In this document: in pieces, positions 1 to 10,556 of the stretch
Layout: every line of letters begins with the position of its first letter
How positions within the stretch are numbered: position 1 is the first letter of the stretch
Source: Closterium sp. NIES-65
Lineage: Eukaryota > Streptophyta > Zygnematophyceae > Desmidiales > Closteriaceae
Direction: 5' to 3'
Length of the DNA: 64,000 nucleotides
Assembly (NCBI GenBank): GCA_948144175.1
Contig: CANXME010002317.1
Span: 1,984,001 to 2,048,000 of the forward strand
Made by a program: the position numbers and the translations under genes
Notes under the pieces: model-generated
What the model saw: only the letters and a program-made list of their open reading frames with translations
What the model was told of the DNA's origin: nothing
Database searches by the model: none

Positions 1-1888
1 TGTGCATGACAGCTAGCGCCTCCGCTGTGTCCGAGCCCTTGGCGGGGAAGGTGTGCCGCGCCAGCTTTCCTCTGACGCATGAGACACACGGTGGGTCTGC
101 TCCGGTCGACGACGTGATGTCGAGCCCATCAGCAACATCATGCTTTGCCGAGCTCTTGATCGTGTCGACACTGACGTGTGCGAGCCGCGCATGCATCCTA
201 TCAGGGGTCGTCTTCGTCGCCGAGACGATCGTCCGCAGAGCCACCACCTCGGTTGACAGCGACTGCGTCGAGCAGGGGCAAAGGTCGGTGCAGAGCACAC
301 GTCCGGTGTAGCGTGCTTGACCGAGTACCTCCCTGCTTGCAGCGACGAGTAGCATCTCGTCGCCGCTGCCCTGCAGCTGCACTCCGCTCTCCTTCAGCTG
401 GCCAGCAGACAGAAGGTTCACCTGTATGCCCGGAACGTAGAGTACGTCGGGGATGAGGACCCGCTTCCCGGCCTCCCCTTGCAGAGCGATGGTTCCGCGA
501 CCCTCGACAGGTTGCAATGCCCCGTTGAACCCACGCACGTGCTTCACCCTGTCGCTCGGCCCCATGTCAACGAAGGCCGACTTCGTCTCCATCAGGTGGT
601 GGGAGCACCCGCTGTCGAGAAGCACCGCCATCGGGTTGGCCTGCACAAATGCCGCCACTGCCTGGAAGTCTTCGCCAGCCTCCAGCGCCAGCGAGACCGT
701 CGGCTCCACCACGCCGACCATCGAGCACGACGCCTCCCCGTCGCCTCGGCTCTTGCCGCTGGAGCTGTCGACGTCCTTCGTCGACGACGTCTTCTTCGAC
801 GCTTGCTTCTCCTTGCGCGACTTCTCATCTCGACGGGGGCGACGACTGGCCGATCGACCACGGCCTCCCTTGTTGCCGTCCTCGACGCTATCATCGCGGT
901 CAGGGCACTCGAAGGAGAGATGGTCGGGGTCGCCGCATATCCAGCACTCCCGCCGTCGACCACCACCTCTTCGACCCTTGTCCCGCGTCGACCGCTTCTC
1001 GTCGACGTCCTTCGTCGATCGCCCACCTCCGCTACCACCTCCGCCCGGCTTCCCGCGCTGCCCTTGCTGCTGATTCAGCTTCGTCAACGCAACGTAGTTT
1101 GCATGCGGAAGGAGCTCTGCAGGCTGTTCGACCTCCTGCATCGCCTCATCTTGAACAATGTAGCTGGTGATAGAGTCATCGTCGAGGGACTCACGCGTGC
1201 CGGGCACCATCATCATTCTCTTCATGAGATTGTAGCTGTGCGGCAAGCCCTTGACGATGTGGGTGATGTAGGACGCTGTCGAGTATTCGGCGCGCGCCAT
1301 CCGCATCTCAGCCAGGATTCGTCAAGCACGGTTGCAGTAATCCGTCGCCGACTCCTGCTCGCCCATCCGAATGTGAGTCATCTTCTCCTCCAGCTGCCCG
1401 ATGTACAGGTCGTCCCTAACCTGGTACGTCGACATGATGAAGCGCCATGCCTGGTGACCAGCATCCAATCGCTCTCGACAGCTCCTGAGTGCTAGCTGCA
1501 ACACCGGCGAGCAGCACCTCGAGATGACCATGAAGGTGAGCAGGTGAGCAGAACGAAACTCCCCGCGCAGCTCGACATCCTCCTTGGGCGGAATTGGCAC
1601 GGTGCCGTCGGCGCAGCCCTTCAGCCCGGCGACCTCCAGGTGAGGTTCTATCGACTCCCTCCAGGTGATGAGGTCCCGTCGACCTTGCAGCGGTGCGACG
1701 GTGATCCGGTCCGGCGAGAATTTGAAGTAGCCATACGCCAGTGCAATCCCGCCTGCAGTCACATGCGTGCGCCGAGAGCCCTCCACTGCTTCGTAGAGGA
1801 GAGCGACGCCGAACATCGACGGCGGCACGCGAGCTGCCTGCAGCTGCCGTCGACTGCTGCACTCGCGCCTGGATTCCGTCGACACCAC
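1..1888 (-). mobile_element. Copia (Ty1) LTR retrotransposon fragment, gag to early pol
   Basis: Read on the minus strand, the stretch at 1322-1888 is a Copia-type gag (motifs WRESIEPHLEVAGL, YQVRDDLYIGQLEEK, MGEQESATDYCNRA). It is followed by a canonical CX2CX4HX4C zinc knuckle (CWICGDPDHLSFEC, about 920-960), an aspartic protease with the DSG signature (LLDSGCSHHLMETKSAF, about 570-620), and the gag-pre-integrase region running off the left edge. Integrase and reverse transcriptase would lie outside the window. The pieces do not sit in one open frame, so the copy looks broken. No 5' LTR or primer-binding site was found to its right. The canonical zinc knuckle separates it from the Copia copies at 13132-25297 and 52252-57988. 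Confidence 0.8.
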
Positions 1889-2969
1889 TGTCGACCTTGA
1901 TCACCCCTCTCTGCCTTGTGTCTGTGCTGTTGCTGACTCATGCACCACCGTCAACCTCGTCGTCGACGCCACCTTCGTTGCGCACCGGTCGAGGAGAAGC
2001 AGGACGGGAAGGGTGTTCCGTCGCCCACTCCGACCGGATGCCCAACTCGGCGATCACCAAGGGGATCGTCCCGTACTCGCCATCCGCGTGGCGTCTCCTC
2101 GCGTCCCGATCTCCAAGGTGTCTGTTACGCCCGCATCAACTACGGGGTCGCCCATGGCGACTATCGCTGCTGCCGGCCTACGAACGACTTAGTAGGTGCA
2201 AAAGTCGGCTCCTATCTGAAGGTCGCGTGTTCGTTCCACGCTCACCGCACCATGAGGAGAGTCACTCTACAACGGTAGTGAGCTAGACTACGGGGGTTGG
2301 CACGAACTACTAGGAGTGATCGTAGCTTTGCTTGGTTCCTTAGTGCTTGCGAATTCACGAAAGAAATCGGCAAGATTTTTCACTAGCAAAGTTGGAATTA
2401 TAGAAATGATTCAACAAGCAATGGCAACAATGACTACATCAGGCACCTAGCAACCCTGCAGCTAGTCTGGTCGACCGCCAGCACAGCTTGGTCGACCGCC
2501 TGCCAGGGTTGCGTAGAGGAGCTGCGCCAGCACTGCAGAAGGGCGACCTGCCAACAGAGCCGGTCGACGGCGTGCCAACGCTGCAGCAGAGCGGCTGTCC
2601 AGCGTTGCCCCGTAGAACACAGCAGTGCGCACGCTCGCAGGTGCACGCAGACGATTGGCCCGACTTGCATCGTGGGGCATCTGTCGGCTGTTGTCTGCGC
2701 CTGACGAGCCACATCGACTTCGGGATACCAGCCCGAAGTCGCCTGCGCCATCGCAACCTCGACGACGTTTGCGTGCCTCCACAGAACTCGTCGAGCAGGT
2801 TACCCGGTCGACCCGGTCGACCACCAGGTCCCTCTGGTCAACCACAACTCCCGTCGAGCTACCTCTTGGTCGACGGACCCCTTCCATCCACTAGAGCCGT
2901 CAGCGGTTGTCGCCGAGCTCCCCTCGTCGACCGCTGCTCACTTGTCAGGTCGACGGATTGCTCCGTCGA
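1889..2969. other. Intergenic stretch, no gene recognised
   Basis: This follows the gag start of the left-edge Copia and may hold its leader and 5' LTR, but I could not find a TG...CA pair or a tRNA-iMet primer site. Both strands carry GC-rich open frames without recognisable domains. Sites of the type GGTCGAC are frequent from about 2465 on and grade into the tandem array that follows. Confidence 0.4.
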
Positions 2970-3150
2970 CCTCCCGGTCGAACTGCAGGTCGACGGGATG
3001 CTCTGAGACCTCCCGGTCGAGCTGCAGGTCGACGGGATGCTCCGGAGACCTCCCGGTCGAGCAGCAGGTCGACGGGATGCTTCGAATTCCTCCCGGTTGA
3101 GCAGCAGGTCGACGGGATGCTTCGGAGACCTCCCGGTCGAGCTGTAGGTC
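2970..3150. repeat. 40-bp tandem repeat, about 4.5 units
   Basis: Units begin with CCTCCCGG at 2970, 3009, 3049, 3089 and 3129, giving a 39-40 bp period. Each unit contains a GTCGAC site followed by GGGATGCT. The open frames here on both strands (rich in RPPGR or TGRSPEHPVDL) are simply translations of the array. Confidence 0.85.
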
Positions 3151-3160
3151 CTGGTCGACG

Positions 3161-3371
3161 TCCCACCCGTCGCCCAGACCAGTTAGTTGCAGCTGTCGAG
3201 CTCCCCGGTCGACAGCAACACCACAGCGGTCATCTGCAGCAAGACGAAGCCTGTCGAGCAGCTCTCTCACTATGAACGGTCGGCTGCTACTCCCGTACAT
3301 TTGACCAAGTCGTCGGCGTTGCCCAAGCGAGGGCGGGGCCAACACTCCATTCCCGTTAACAATTGTCCAGA
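3161..3371. other. Short spacer, nothing recognised
   Basis: GC-rich single-copy sequence between the 40-bp array and the TIR element. No coding or RNA feature is visible. Confidence 0.4.
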
Positions 3372-3373
3372 TA

Positions 3374-5099
3374 CCGTATTCCCTCGGATGGAAGACCCCC
3401 CCAAAATACAACACCTCCGGGTACCTAATACGGGGGGTGTCTTTTATTAAACCTAGATTTCGTTATACCCCCTTTTGGTGGGTGATCAATATAAGACCCC
3501 CCCCCCCTTTCCCCTTTAGAGAGGTTTTCCGAAGAGTATATCTCAGCGGACAAGCGAGTCCGCCCGGGGGAGCTCGCTGCCCGCGGGAAAAAAAAATAAA
3601 CCCCAGAAGGGCATGCATCCAGTCAGGGAGGCATCAACCCTAAACACGGGGAGGCATGGATTTAGGGTTGATGCCTCCCTCGGATGGCATGCCATCCGAT
3701 GGGGTTTTAGTTTTTTTCTGCCCGGGGCAGCATGTCGTCAAGTCGTCAGAGGGTCGTCAGCAGGGCTGACGTTTCATTTTAAGCCTCCCTGATTCCGGGG
3801 AAAATTTTCCCCCTCTATTATGGGTGCACCTTTTCCGGAAAAGCAATACCCTTATTGCTCAGGGTTGTAAAGTAGTTAACTCTGATTGTTCAGGGTCAAG
3901 AACTGAACATCAGAGTAGTAACGCGCGATTTATTACCGGGGAGAAAATCCCCACCATCCATAAAGTCTGCGCGCTGTGTTTCCCGCTGGCTGTACACGCG
4001 ACCGATTTGTGCAGGGCGGGTGTGATTGACCTATCTGGTGTGCGAGTGTAACGTTTCCCTGTCTTACCATGCCCAATAGGATCTCTTCAGATGGCATGCA
4101 TCAGACAAGCTGCGACTGTAGTTAGTCACCCTCAGAGGCGTTCCTTCTGGAGCGAGTGTAACGACCGAACGGGCGAGTCACACCTGTTCGAATCAAAAAT
4201 TTCCGCTGTCAGAGCCTATTTCGACCAATCCCAGCAAAGTATATCTGACATTGCAGATTCGCGCGATCTCGATGGTAGGTGTATCAGAACGAAGTTTCGA
4301 AGAAACTTCTTCTCCATAAAGCGGGAAGGGGGGGGATTACGCACATGTGGGGGGATCACTGCGATCAATCCAAGGCGGGGTCATCGGAGGGAAACTTCTG
4401 AGAAACTTCCTCTCGATAAGTCAGGGTCCACAGAGTCGATACTCTGTTAAGTCAGGGTCCACTGACAGCCTAGTCTGTTACAATGTACTCAAAATCAGGG
4501 ATAGCTAAACTATTACTCTGATTGGATCAGGGCTAAAAATTCAATAACTCTGAAATTTCAGTCTCCACAAAGTGGAAAGCCTGGAATCACCCTGAAATCA
4601 GGGTAATTACCCTGATAAAATCAGCCCTGGTCGTCAGGCTTGACGATGCGTTCCCGCTGAGATTTTCCTTGTACTATTTCTTTGTTTCATTTGAAACTGA
4701 AACATTTTTAAGTGCGAATCGGCTTTCGGGGGTGAATTCCCGAGTCAGGGGATTTTGCTGCGTCAAGAGGCGAGTTTGCCTCGTCAGGGGGCGAAACTGT
4801 TGCGTCAGGTGGCAAAATTGCTGTGTCAGGGGGCGAAATCGCTGCGTCGGAGGGGCTAAATTTACTGTGATGGGCGAATTTGTTGTGAATGGTCAAGCGA
4901 TCACTTTCGCTGTCGTGGTGGTCACCAAAAGCAAACCCATAACTTCAGTATTAAGTGTAGTGTTGGAAACACTAAAACAAAATATGCCATATGAAAAGAC
5001 CCGGGTATTATATATTTTTTTCCTTTGTTAAGACCCCCCTGATTTTTTCTAGGGATTTGGCATAAGAGACCCTAGGGTCTTATATCCGGGGGAATACGG
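3374..5099. mobile_element. Non-autonomous DNA transposon (about 1.7 kb) with terminal inverted repeats and TA flanks
   Basis: The left end reads TA|CCGTATTCCCTCGGAT and continues into AAGACCCC. The right end, read on the other strand, is TA|CCGTATTCCCCCGGAT and continues into AAGACCCT. The terminal inverted repeats are therefore about 27 bp and imperfect, with TA on both sides. The interior is AT-richer than its surroundings, has no transposase-like frame, and holds a strong hairpin (about 3627-3688; arms GGGAGGCATCAACCCTAAA and its complement). Many TCAGGG-type motifs lie between 3850 and 4850, with degenerate ~27-bp units at 4740-4860. TA duplication suggests a Tc1/mariner-type or other TA-targeting superfamily, but the family is not identified. 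It ends just beyond the 3' end of the translocator gene. Confidence 0.65.
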
Positions 5100-5263
5100 T
5101 AACTGTGTTGTCGCTTGGTCTTTCGCCTTCGCTGCAGTCATCCTCGCGTAACACTCCCAAATGTTTACTTTCGTGGAGGAAATCATGGTTCAACTATCTG
5201 ATATGTCTTGGCCACGTCGCAACCTCGTCAATGTTTTGAAAAGTGGGCTGTACATTGGAAATG

Positions 5264-8200
5264 TCAATAGTAATGAATCAGCTTTCTACGAGTTGACAAT
5301 GTCAATGCAAGTGGCAGTCTATCAGGCTTTCTAGAACTCAACGTTCGTTTCTTTGCCTCACTGTACAAAACAACCCCAGCTACAGTGATTCCGTAGCCTA
5401 TCATCCCTAGTAAAGTTACAGGGTTTCGGAATATGATGATTGAGACGACAACAGCAACTGCACCCTTGGCATTTCCGAGGACCTGGCAACAAGGCACGAA
5501 GACATCAGCGCAAAGAGTGGTTTGATATCAATTGAGATGACAACAGCAACAGCACCCTTTTCAATTTTGACCACCTGACGTACGGTAAGAGAGAAAAAAC
5601 AAAGGGGAAAGAAGAGTTACCGAGTACAACTAGTAGTACCCCAATGCGCCTCAGAAAGTCAAGGAATTGCAATGAAACACGCACAGTGCAGTGTAGCATC
5701 TCATGACACACTGCTGGATAGTGCATAACTTACCTGGTTTTGAGACTTCTCAAAACCTGCAATGAAGCACCCACGGTGCAATCTAGCATCTCATCATGAC
5801 ACGATGCTGCATAGTGCACAGCGTACCCGGAAGCGAGAGCACCTGGAGAGAGCGAGAGCACCTGGAGAGAGTGAGAGCACCTGGAGAGAGTGAGAGCACC
5901 TGGAGAGAGTGAGAGCACCTGGAGAGAGCGAGAGCACCTGGAGAGAGCGAGAGCACCTGGAGGGAGCGAGAGTACCTTGAAAGTGAGTGACATATGTGGA
6001 GAGTGAGAAAGTACCTGAAGAGAGTGAGGGTACCAGGAGAGAGTACCAGGAGACAGTACCAGGAGAGAGTACCAGGAGACAGTACCAGGAGAGAGTACCA
6101 GGAGACAGTACCAGGAGAGAGTACCAGGAGACAGTACCAGGAGAGAGTACCAGGAGAGAGTACCAGGAGAGAGTACCAGAAGAGAGTACCAGGAGAGAGT
6201 ACCAGGAGAGAGTACCAGGAGAGAGTACCAGGAGAGAGTACCAGGAGAGAGTACCAGGAGAGTGGGTGACACATGTGAAGAGTACCAGGAGAGTGAGAGC
6301 GTGTGGAGAGAGTGAGAGAACCTGGAGAGAGTGAGAGAACCTGGCGAGAGTGAGAGTACCTAGAATGATTGAGAGTACCCAGAGAGAGTGAGTAACCTGG
6401 AGAAAGTGAGAGTACCTGTAGGGTGAATGACATATCTGGAGAGTGAGAAAGTACTGACGAGGGTGAAGAGCACCTAGAGAGTGAGCGCACCTGAAGAGTG
6501 AGTGCGCTCGTGTAACGGGTAACCAGAAAGTTGGTGAGATTGACGAAAAACGCAGTAGAGGAGTTGACCAGGAGCAGAGGGACGATCCGCCAATCTTCAC
6601 CCGCTTTGCTGGCGGCAACGGCGAGGACGGTTGGTTCGATGATGAGAGTGGCGGGGAGGAGGAGGAGTACTGCGATGGGAGCCATGTAGAAGAGAAGATT
6701 CATGGAGTTGAGCTGATGGCTGGAGGGGGGTTGAGAGGGAGATTCGGGGGGGGGAAAGTAGGGGAGAGGTGGGAGGGGAAAGAAGGGAAGGCAACGGGGT
6801 TGTAACAGGACGATCCCCCAGTCTTGGCCCGCCTTGCGGGCAGCAACGGCGAGACCACATGCTCTTGCTTTACTGGCAGCAACGGCGAGCACGGTTGGTT
6901 CGATGATGAGAGTGGCGGGGAGGAGGAGGAGCACTGCGATGGGAGCCATGCAGAAGAGCAGGTTCATGGAGTTGAGCTGATGGCTGGAAGGGAAAGGGAA
7001 AAGACGAAAGGGAGGCGAGAAGAGTAGGAAGACAGGATGAGGAGGGAGGAGCAGGAGCACTGCAATGGGAGCCATGTAGAAGAGCAGATTCATGGAGTTG
7101 AGCTGATGGCTGGAAGGGGGATGGGGGTGGGCCGGGGGGTGGATGGGAAGGGGAGCTGAGTGGGAAAATGAGCAGAAGAGTAAGAAGAGAAGGTAAGGAG
7201 GGAATGAGGAGGACTGCGATGGGAGGCATGTAGAAGAGAAGGTTCATGGAATTGAGCTGATAGCTGGAGAAGGATGGAGAAAGAGCGGAGAAGAGATGTA
7301 CCCATTTCATTTGAGTGTAGACTCACAAACTTACCCAACTGACTGCATCAAGCCCTGCAGCACAAGCTTGAGAACTGGTTGTCGTTGCTCAAATAACATT
7401 TTCCAGTTTTCACATCTGTATTCCAATGGTGACTTTAAATGTCTAACTTGCCCATCTGACTGCAGCGGCAGGCCCTGCAGGACAAACTTGAGTGCCCTGG
7501 CTGTTCTTGCTACAAAAAACATTTTTTTTCAATCATGGGCATATCGATATGCACTAATGATCAGTGTACATAAACAAACTTACCCATCTGACTGCAACAG
7601 CAAACCCTGCAGCACAGACTTGAGTGCCCTGGCTGCTGTTGCTGATACACAGATGATGAAGCCAAAGAGGTGAAAGCTGGGCTCGCTCTGGTGGGAGGGG
7701 AGAAAAGGGGTAGGGGACAGACAGAGGGAAAGTAACAAGTGCAAGGAGAGCTGAAGCAACACGCTGGCTGCTGTTGCTAGCTGATACGCAGATGATGAAG
7801 CCAAAGAGGTGAAAGCTGGGCTCGCTCTGGTGGGAGGGGAATAAAGGGAGAGATGGAGTGCGGGAGCAGATTTAATCGGGACTGCTGCTGAGGCAGCACG
7901 TTTGCCTCCGTTGCTGATAAACAAGTAATGAAGCGAGAGAGGTGAAAGCTGGGCTTGCCCTGATGGGAGGGTAATAAAGGGAGAGGTGGAGTGCGGGAGC
8001 AGATTTAATCGGGACTGCTGCTGAGGCAGCACGTTTGCCTCCGTTGCTGATAAACAAGTAATGAAGCCAGAGAGGTGAAAGCTGGGCTTGCCCTGATGGG
8101 AGGTTGTCAGTCATGGTGGAATGGCAGCAGTACTAGAGAACAGCTTTAGCAAGTAAGAAAGAGAGTAAAGGATACTGTTAAAGCTGTTCTCTAGTACTGC

Positions 8201-10548
8201 TGCCCTTTGACCATGTGTGGGAGAATGAAGCCAGAGAGGTGAAGGCTGAGCTTGCTCTGATGTGAGGGGAGCGAGGGGGTGGGGGACGGACAGAAGGGAA
8301 GCGACAAGCGTGAGGAGAGCTGATTTCTGAAGAGAGGAGAGGAGTGGAACAAGTGCTGCTGAAGCAACATGCTGCGAAGTAACAAAGTCGTCCTGTCCCC
8401 AACACACACACAATGTTCTCACAAAGCGCTCACTTGCTCACTGACTCGCTCACTTACTCACTCACTCCCTCACTGACTGACTCACTCACTCACTCCCTCG
8501 CTCACTTACTCACTCCCTCACTCACTCACCCCGCTGGCGATGACGACGCCGAGCACGACTCACTGACTGACTGACTGACTGACTGACTGACTGACTGACT
8601 GACTGACTGACTGACTGACTGACTGACTGACTGACTGACTGAACGACTGACTGAGAGACTCACCCCGGTGGCGATGACAACGCCGAGCACGACGGGCAGG
8701 AGCGCGGCATACGTGAGGGCGGCCTCGCGCTTGAAGGTGAGGAGGTAGGCAAAGACAGCCGTGAAGAATGGCGTGGTGGCGCCGATGGCCTGGTTGAACG
8801 ACACCGGGATGAAGCGCACTCACTCACTCACTCACTCCCTCACTCCCTCACTCCCTCACTCACTCACTCAGTCACTCCCTCACTCACTTGCTCACTCACT
8901 CACTCACTCGCTCCCTCACAGACTCACCCCGGTGGCGATGACAACGCCGAGCACGACGGGCAGGAGCGCGGCATACGTGAGGGCGGCCTCGCGCTTGAAG
9001 GTGAGGAGGTAGGCAAAGACAGCCGTGAAGAATGGCGTGGTGGCGCCGATGGCCTGGTTGAATGAGACTGGGATGAAGCGCAGCGACGTGTTGCCGCCCA
9101 CCACTGAGAAGCAGAACACGGCACTGAGAGCCACGATCCTGAGCAGCTGCGAGGAGGACTTGAGTGGCTGGGAGATGGGGGGGTGGGGGAAAGGAGAGGC
9201 ACAGGAGAAGAGTCAGAATCACGAGGGCAGAAAGAGAGAAACTGGGGGAGGTGAGCATTGGAGGGTTGGGAATGGCGTGGTGGCGCCGATGGCCTGGTTG
9301 AACGACACCGGGATGAAGCGCAGGGATGTGTTGCCGCCCACCACTGAGAAGCAGAACACGGCACTGAGAGCCACGATCCTGAGCAGCTGCGAGGTGGATT
9401 TGAGTGGCTGGGAGATGGGGGGGGGGGGGGGGGTGGGGGAGAAAAGGAAAGGAGAGGCAAGAGTCAGAATTACGAGGGCAGAAAGAGAGAAACTGGGGGA
9501 AGTGAGCGTTGGAGGGTTGGGAATGGCATGGTGGCGCGGATGGCCTGGTTGAATGACACTGGGATGAAGCGCAGCGACGTGTTGCCGCCCACCACTGAGA
9601 AACAGAACACGGCACTTAAAGCAACGATTCTGAGGAGTTGGGAGGTGGACTTGAGAGGCTGGAAAACGGGATGTGTGAAAGGTTGGGAGGGAGGGATGAA
9701 TGTGGGGGGGATGGGAGATTCCGGTGTGAGTGTAGGATTGTGGGGCGTTCGAGCTAGGGTGATACGAAAGGTGTTTTGAGACGTCTCAGAAAACGGGATG
9801 CGTGAAAGGTTGGGAGGGAGGGATGAATGTGGGGGAAATGGGAGATTCGGTGTGAGTGTAGGATTGTGGGGCGTTCGAGCTAGGGTGGTACGAAAGGTTT
9901 TTGAGGAAATGGAGGGGCAGAGGGGTTGGTTTAATGGAAAGGGCAAGAGACGCTTTTGGGTCAGTTTCAGGTGTTTCTTCATAACCTGGAGTATGGAACA
10001 GCAGCACGAATATGGGGCGCATAAAGCCCAACTTACACTGGACATTTAAAGCCCAACTCACACTGGACACTCTAAAGCCCAACTCACACTGGACACGCAA
10101 AGCCCAACTCACACTGGGCACTTAGAGCCCAACTCACATATCTGGAGAGGGACGATCTTCATCCACACAATGGCGACGCAGCTGAAGATGAGGCTAGCTG
10201 ACATGCAATGTTACACGTAACCGTCACTTACCTGTAACACTGCGACCGCGCTTACCTGCAGCGGGACGACCTTCATCCACCACACAATCTGCAGACAGGC
10301 TGTGTGGTTACCCTGTTACAGTAATGCGTGCTTACCTGCAGCGGGACGATCTTCATCCACACAATGGCAACGTAGCTGAAGAGGGAGCAAGCGGTCATGT
10401 GACACATGGTGAGGAAGATGGGGTACTTAAAGCCATAGCTGCTTAGCAGGAATTTATTCAGCAGCAACACTCCGATGTTGCTTGTGTACCACGCCGCTAC
10501 TATTGACAGGGTAAATAACCCTGAGGTCTTTTTGGTGGATTCCTGCAT
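5264..10548 (-). CDS. Sugar-phosphate/phosphate translocator family protein (DMT superfamily, TPT-like), 5 coding exons
   Basis: My model has coding exons 10548-10336, 9167-8928, 7687-7584, 6719-6491 and 5482-5264. All introns have GT/AG borders and phases agree, giving 334 residues against about 308 as I recall for the Arabidopsis At3g11320/At5g05820 group. Matching stretches are [14 protein letters not shown]-like (exon 1), [14 protein letters not shown] (exon 2), [13 protein letters not shown] (exon 3), [14 protein letters not shown] (exon 4) and [14 protein letters not shown] (exon 5). The family has about ten membrane helices and exchanges phosphorylated sugars or related anions for phosphate; this subgroup is generally placed in the Golgi/ER. 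Substrate cannot be read from sequence. The start is the ATG at 10548, just after a splice acceptor at 10557, implying a 5'UTR intron. The introns contain many partial copies of exons 1-4; the exons chosen are the complete ones. Confidence 0.85.
5841..5973. repeat. 19-bp minisatellite of AG|GT junctions, 7 units
   Basis: Units begin at 5841, 5860, 5879, 5898, 5917, 5936 and 5955. Read on the gene's minus strand the unit is GTGCTCTCRCTCTCTCCAG, so every unit starts with GT, is pyrimidine-rich and ends with CAG. The real exon 4 donor nearby is CTTCAG|GTGCGCTCAC, similar to the unit, so the array may be an amplified splice-junction echo. Confidence 0.85.
6031..6264. repeat. 13-bp minisatellite, 18 units
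   Basis: TACCAGGAGAGAG (variant with GAGACAG) repeats every 13 bases from 6031 to 6252. Because 13 is not a multiple of three, all frames show the same 13-residue peptide repeat, which explains the long artificial frames here. It lies in translocator intron 4. Confidence 0.95.
6795..7268 (-). repeat. Exon 4 echoes of the translocator gene
   Basis: The complete exon 4 is 6719-6491. A long echo at 6991-6795 carries the acceptor and the first two thirds of the exon, with an internal repeat of the LAVAASKA-coding stretch. Shorter echoes are at about 7112-7045 and 7268-7205. All start with the same TCCAGCCATCAGCTCAACTC acceptor region (TCCAGCTATCAGC in the last). Confidence 0.85.
7330..8265 (-). 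repeat. Exon 3 echoes of the translocator gene
   Basis: The complete exon 3 is 7687-7584. Partial copies lie at about 8265-8205, 8100-8035, 7970-7905 and 7830-7765 (5' part, encoding [14 protein letters not shown]-like peptides with the CCAGAGCGAGC acceptor) and at about 7530-7440 and 7395-7330 (3' part, encoding LQGL..QSDG with the GTAAGTTTG donor). The 7905-7970 and 8035-8100 copies lie in a direct duplication of roughly 130 bp. Confidence 0.85.
8126..8204. repeat. Inverted repeat, 25-bp arms, in translocator intron 2
   Basis: The arm GGCAGCAGTACTAGAGAACA continuing to GCTTTA is repeated exactly in inverted orientation about 30 bases later. It would form a perfect 25-26 bp stem in the transcript. 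Confidence 0.85.
8526..9658 (-). repeat. Exon 2 echoes of the translocator gene
   Basis: The complete exon 2 is 9167-8928. A copy at 9658 to about 9515 starts with a good acceptor but diverges before the end. A copy at about 9410-9275 has the same acceptor and stops at the ATTPF codons. A copy at 8817-8657 lacks the 5' third but keeps the 3' end and GTGAGT donor, almost identical in sequence. A short scrap lies at 8526-8560. The copies are partial, in the same orientation, and separated by simple repeats. The near identity of the 8657-8817 copy suggests recent duplication. Confidence 0.85.
8565..8655. repeat. (GACT)n tetranucleotide microsatellite
   Basis: About 20 uninterrupted GACT units flanked by looser CTCA/CACT repeats from about 8415 to 8560 and 8820 to 8910, all inside translocator intron 2 between exon-2 copies. 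Confidence 0.95.
10020..10135. repeat. ~26-bp tandem repeat in translocator intron 1
   Basis: About five units of AAAGCCCAACTCACACTGGA with short variable tails. It lies in the intron between coding exons 1 and 2 and matches no exon. Confidence 0.8.
10140..10290 (-). repeat. Two echoes of the 3' end of translocator exon 1
   Basis: Copies at about 10150-10190 and 10252-10280 repeat the end of exon 1 (the stretch encoding WMKIVPLQ) that truly ends at 10336. The nearer copy retains the CTGCAG|GTAAGC junction. Together with the real junction this makes three in under 250 bp. Confidence 0.8.
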
Positions 10549-10556
10549 GGTTGGAT

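Noticed and set aside
3850-4870. Telomere-like repeats (TCAGGG/TTTAGGG resemblance)
   Set aside because: The motifs are irregularly spaced and not tandem; they fit sites inside a DNA element better.
5730-7093. Long Ser/Leu/Trp-rich minus-strand frames (repeats of [13 protein letters not shown])
   Set aside because: They are translations of the 13-bp and 19-bp minisatellites, open in several frames at once, embedded in translocator introns.
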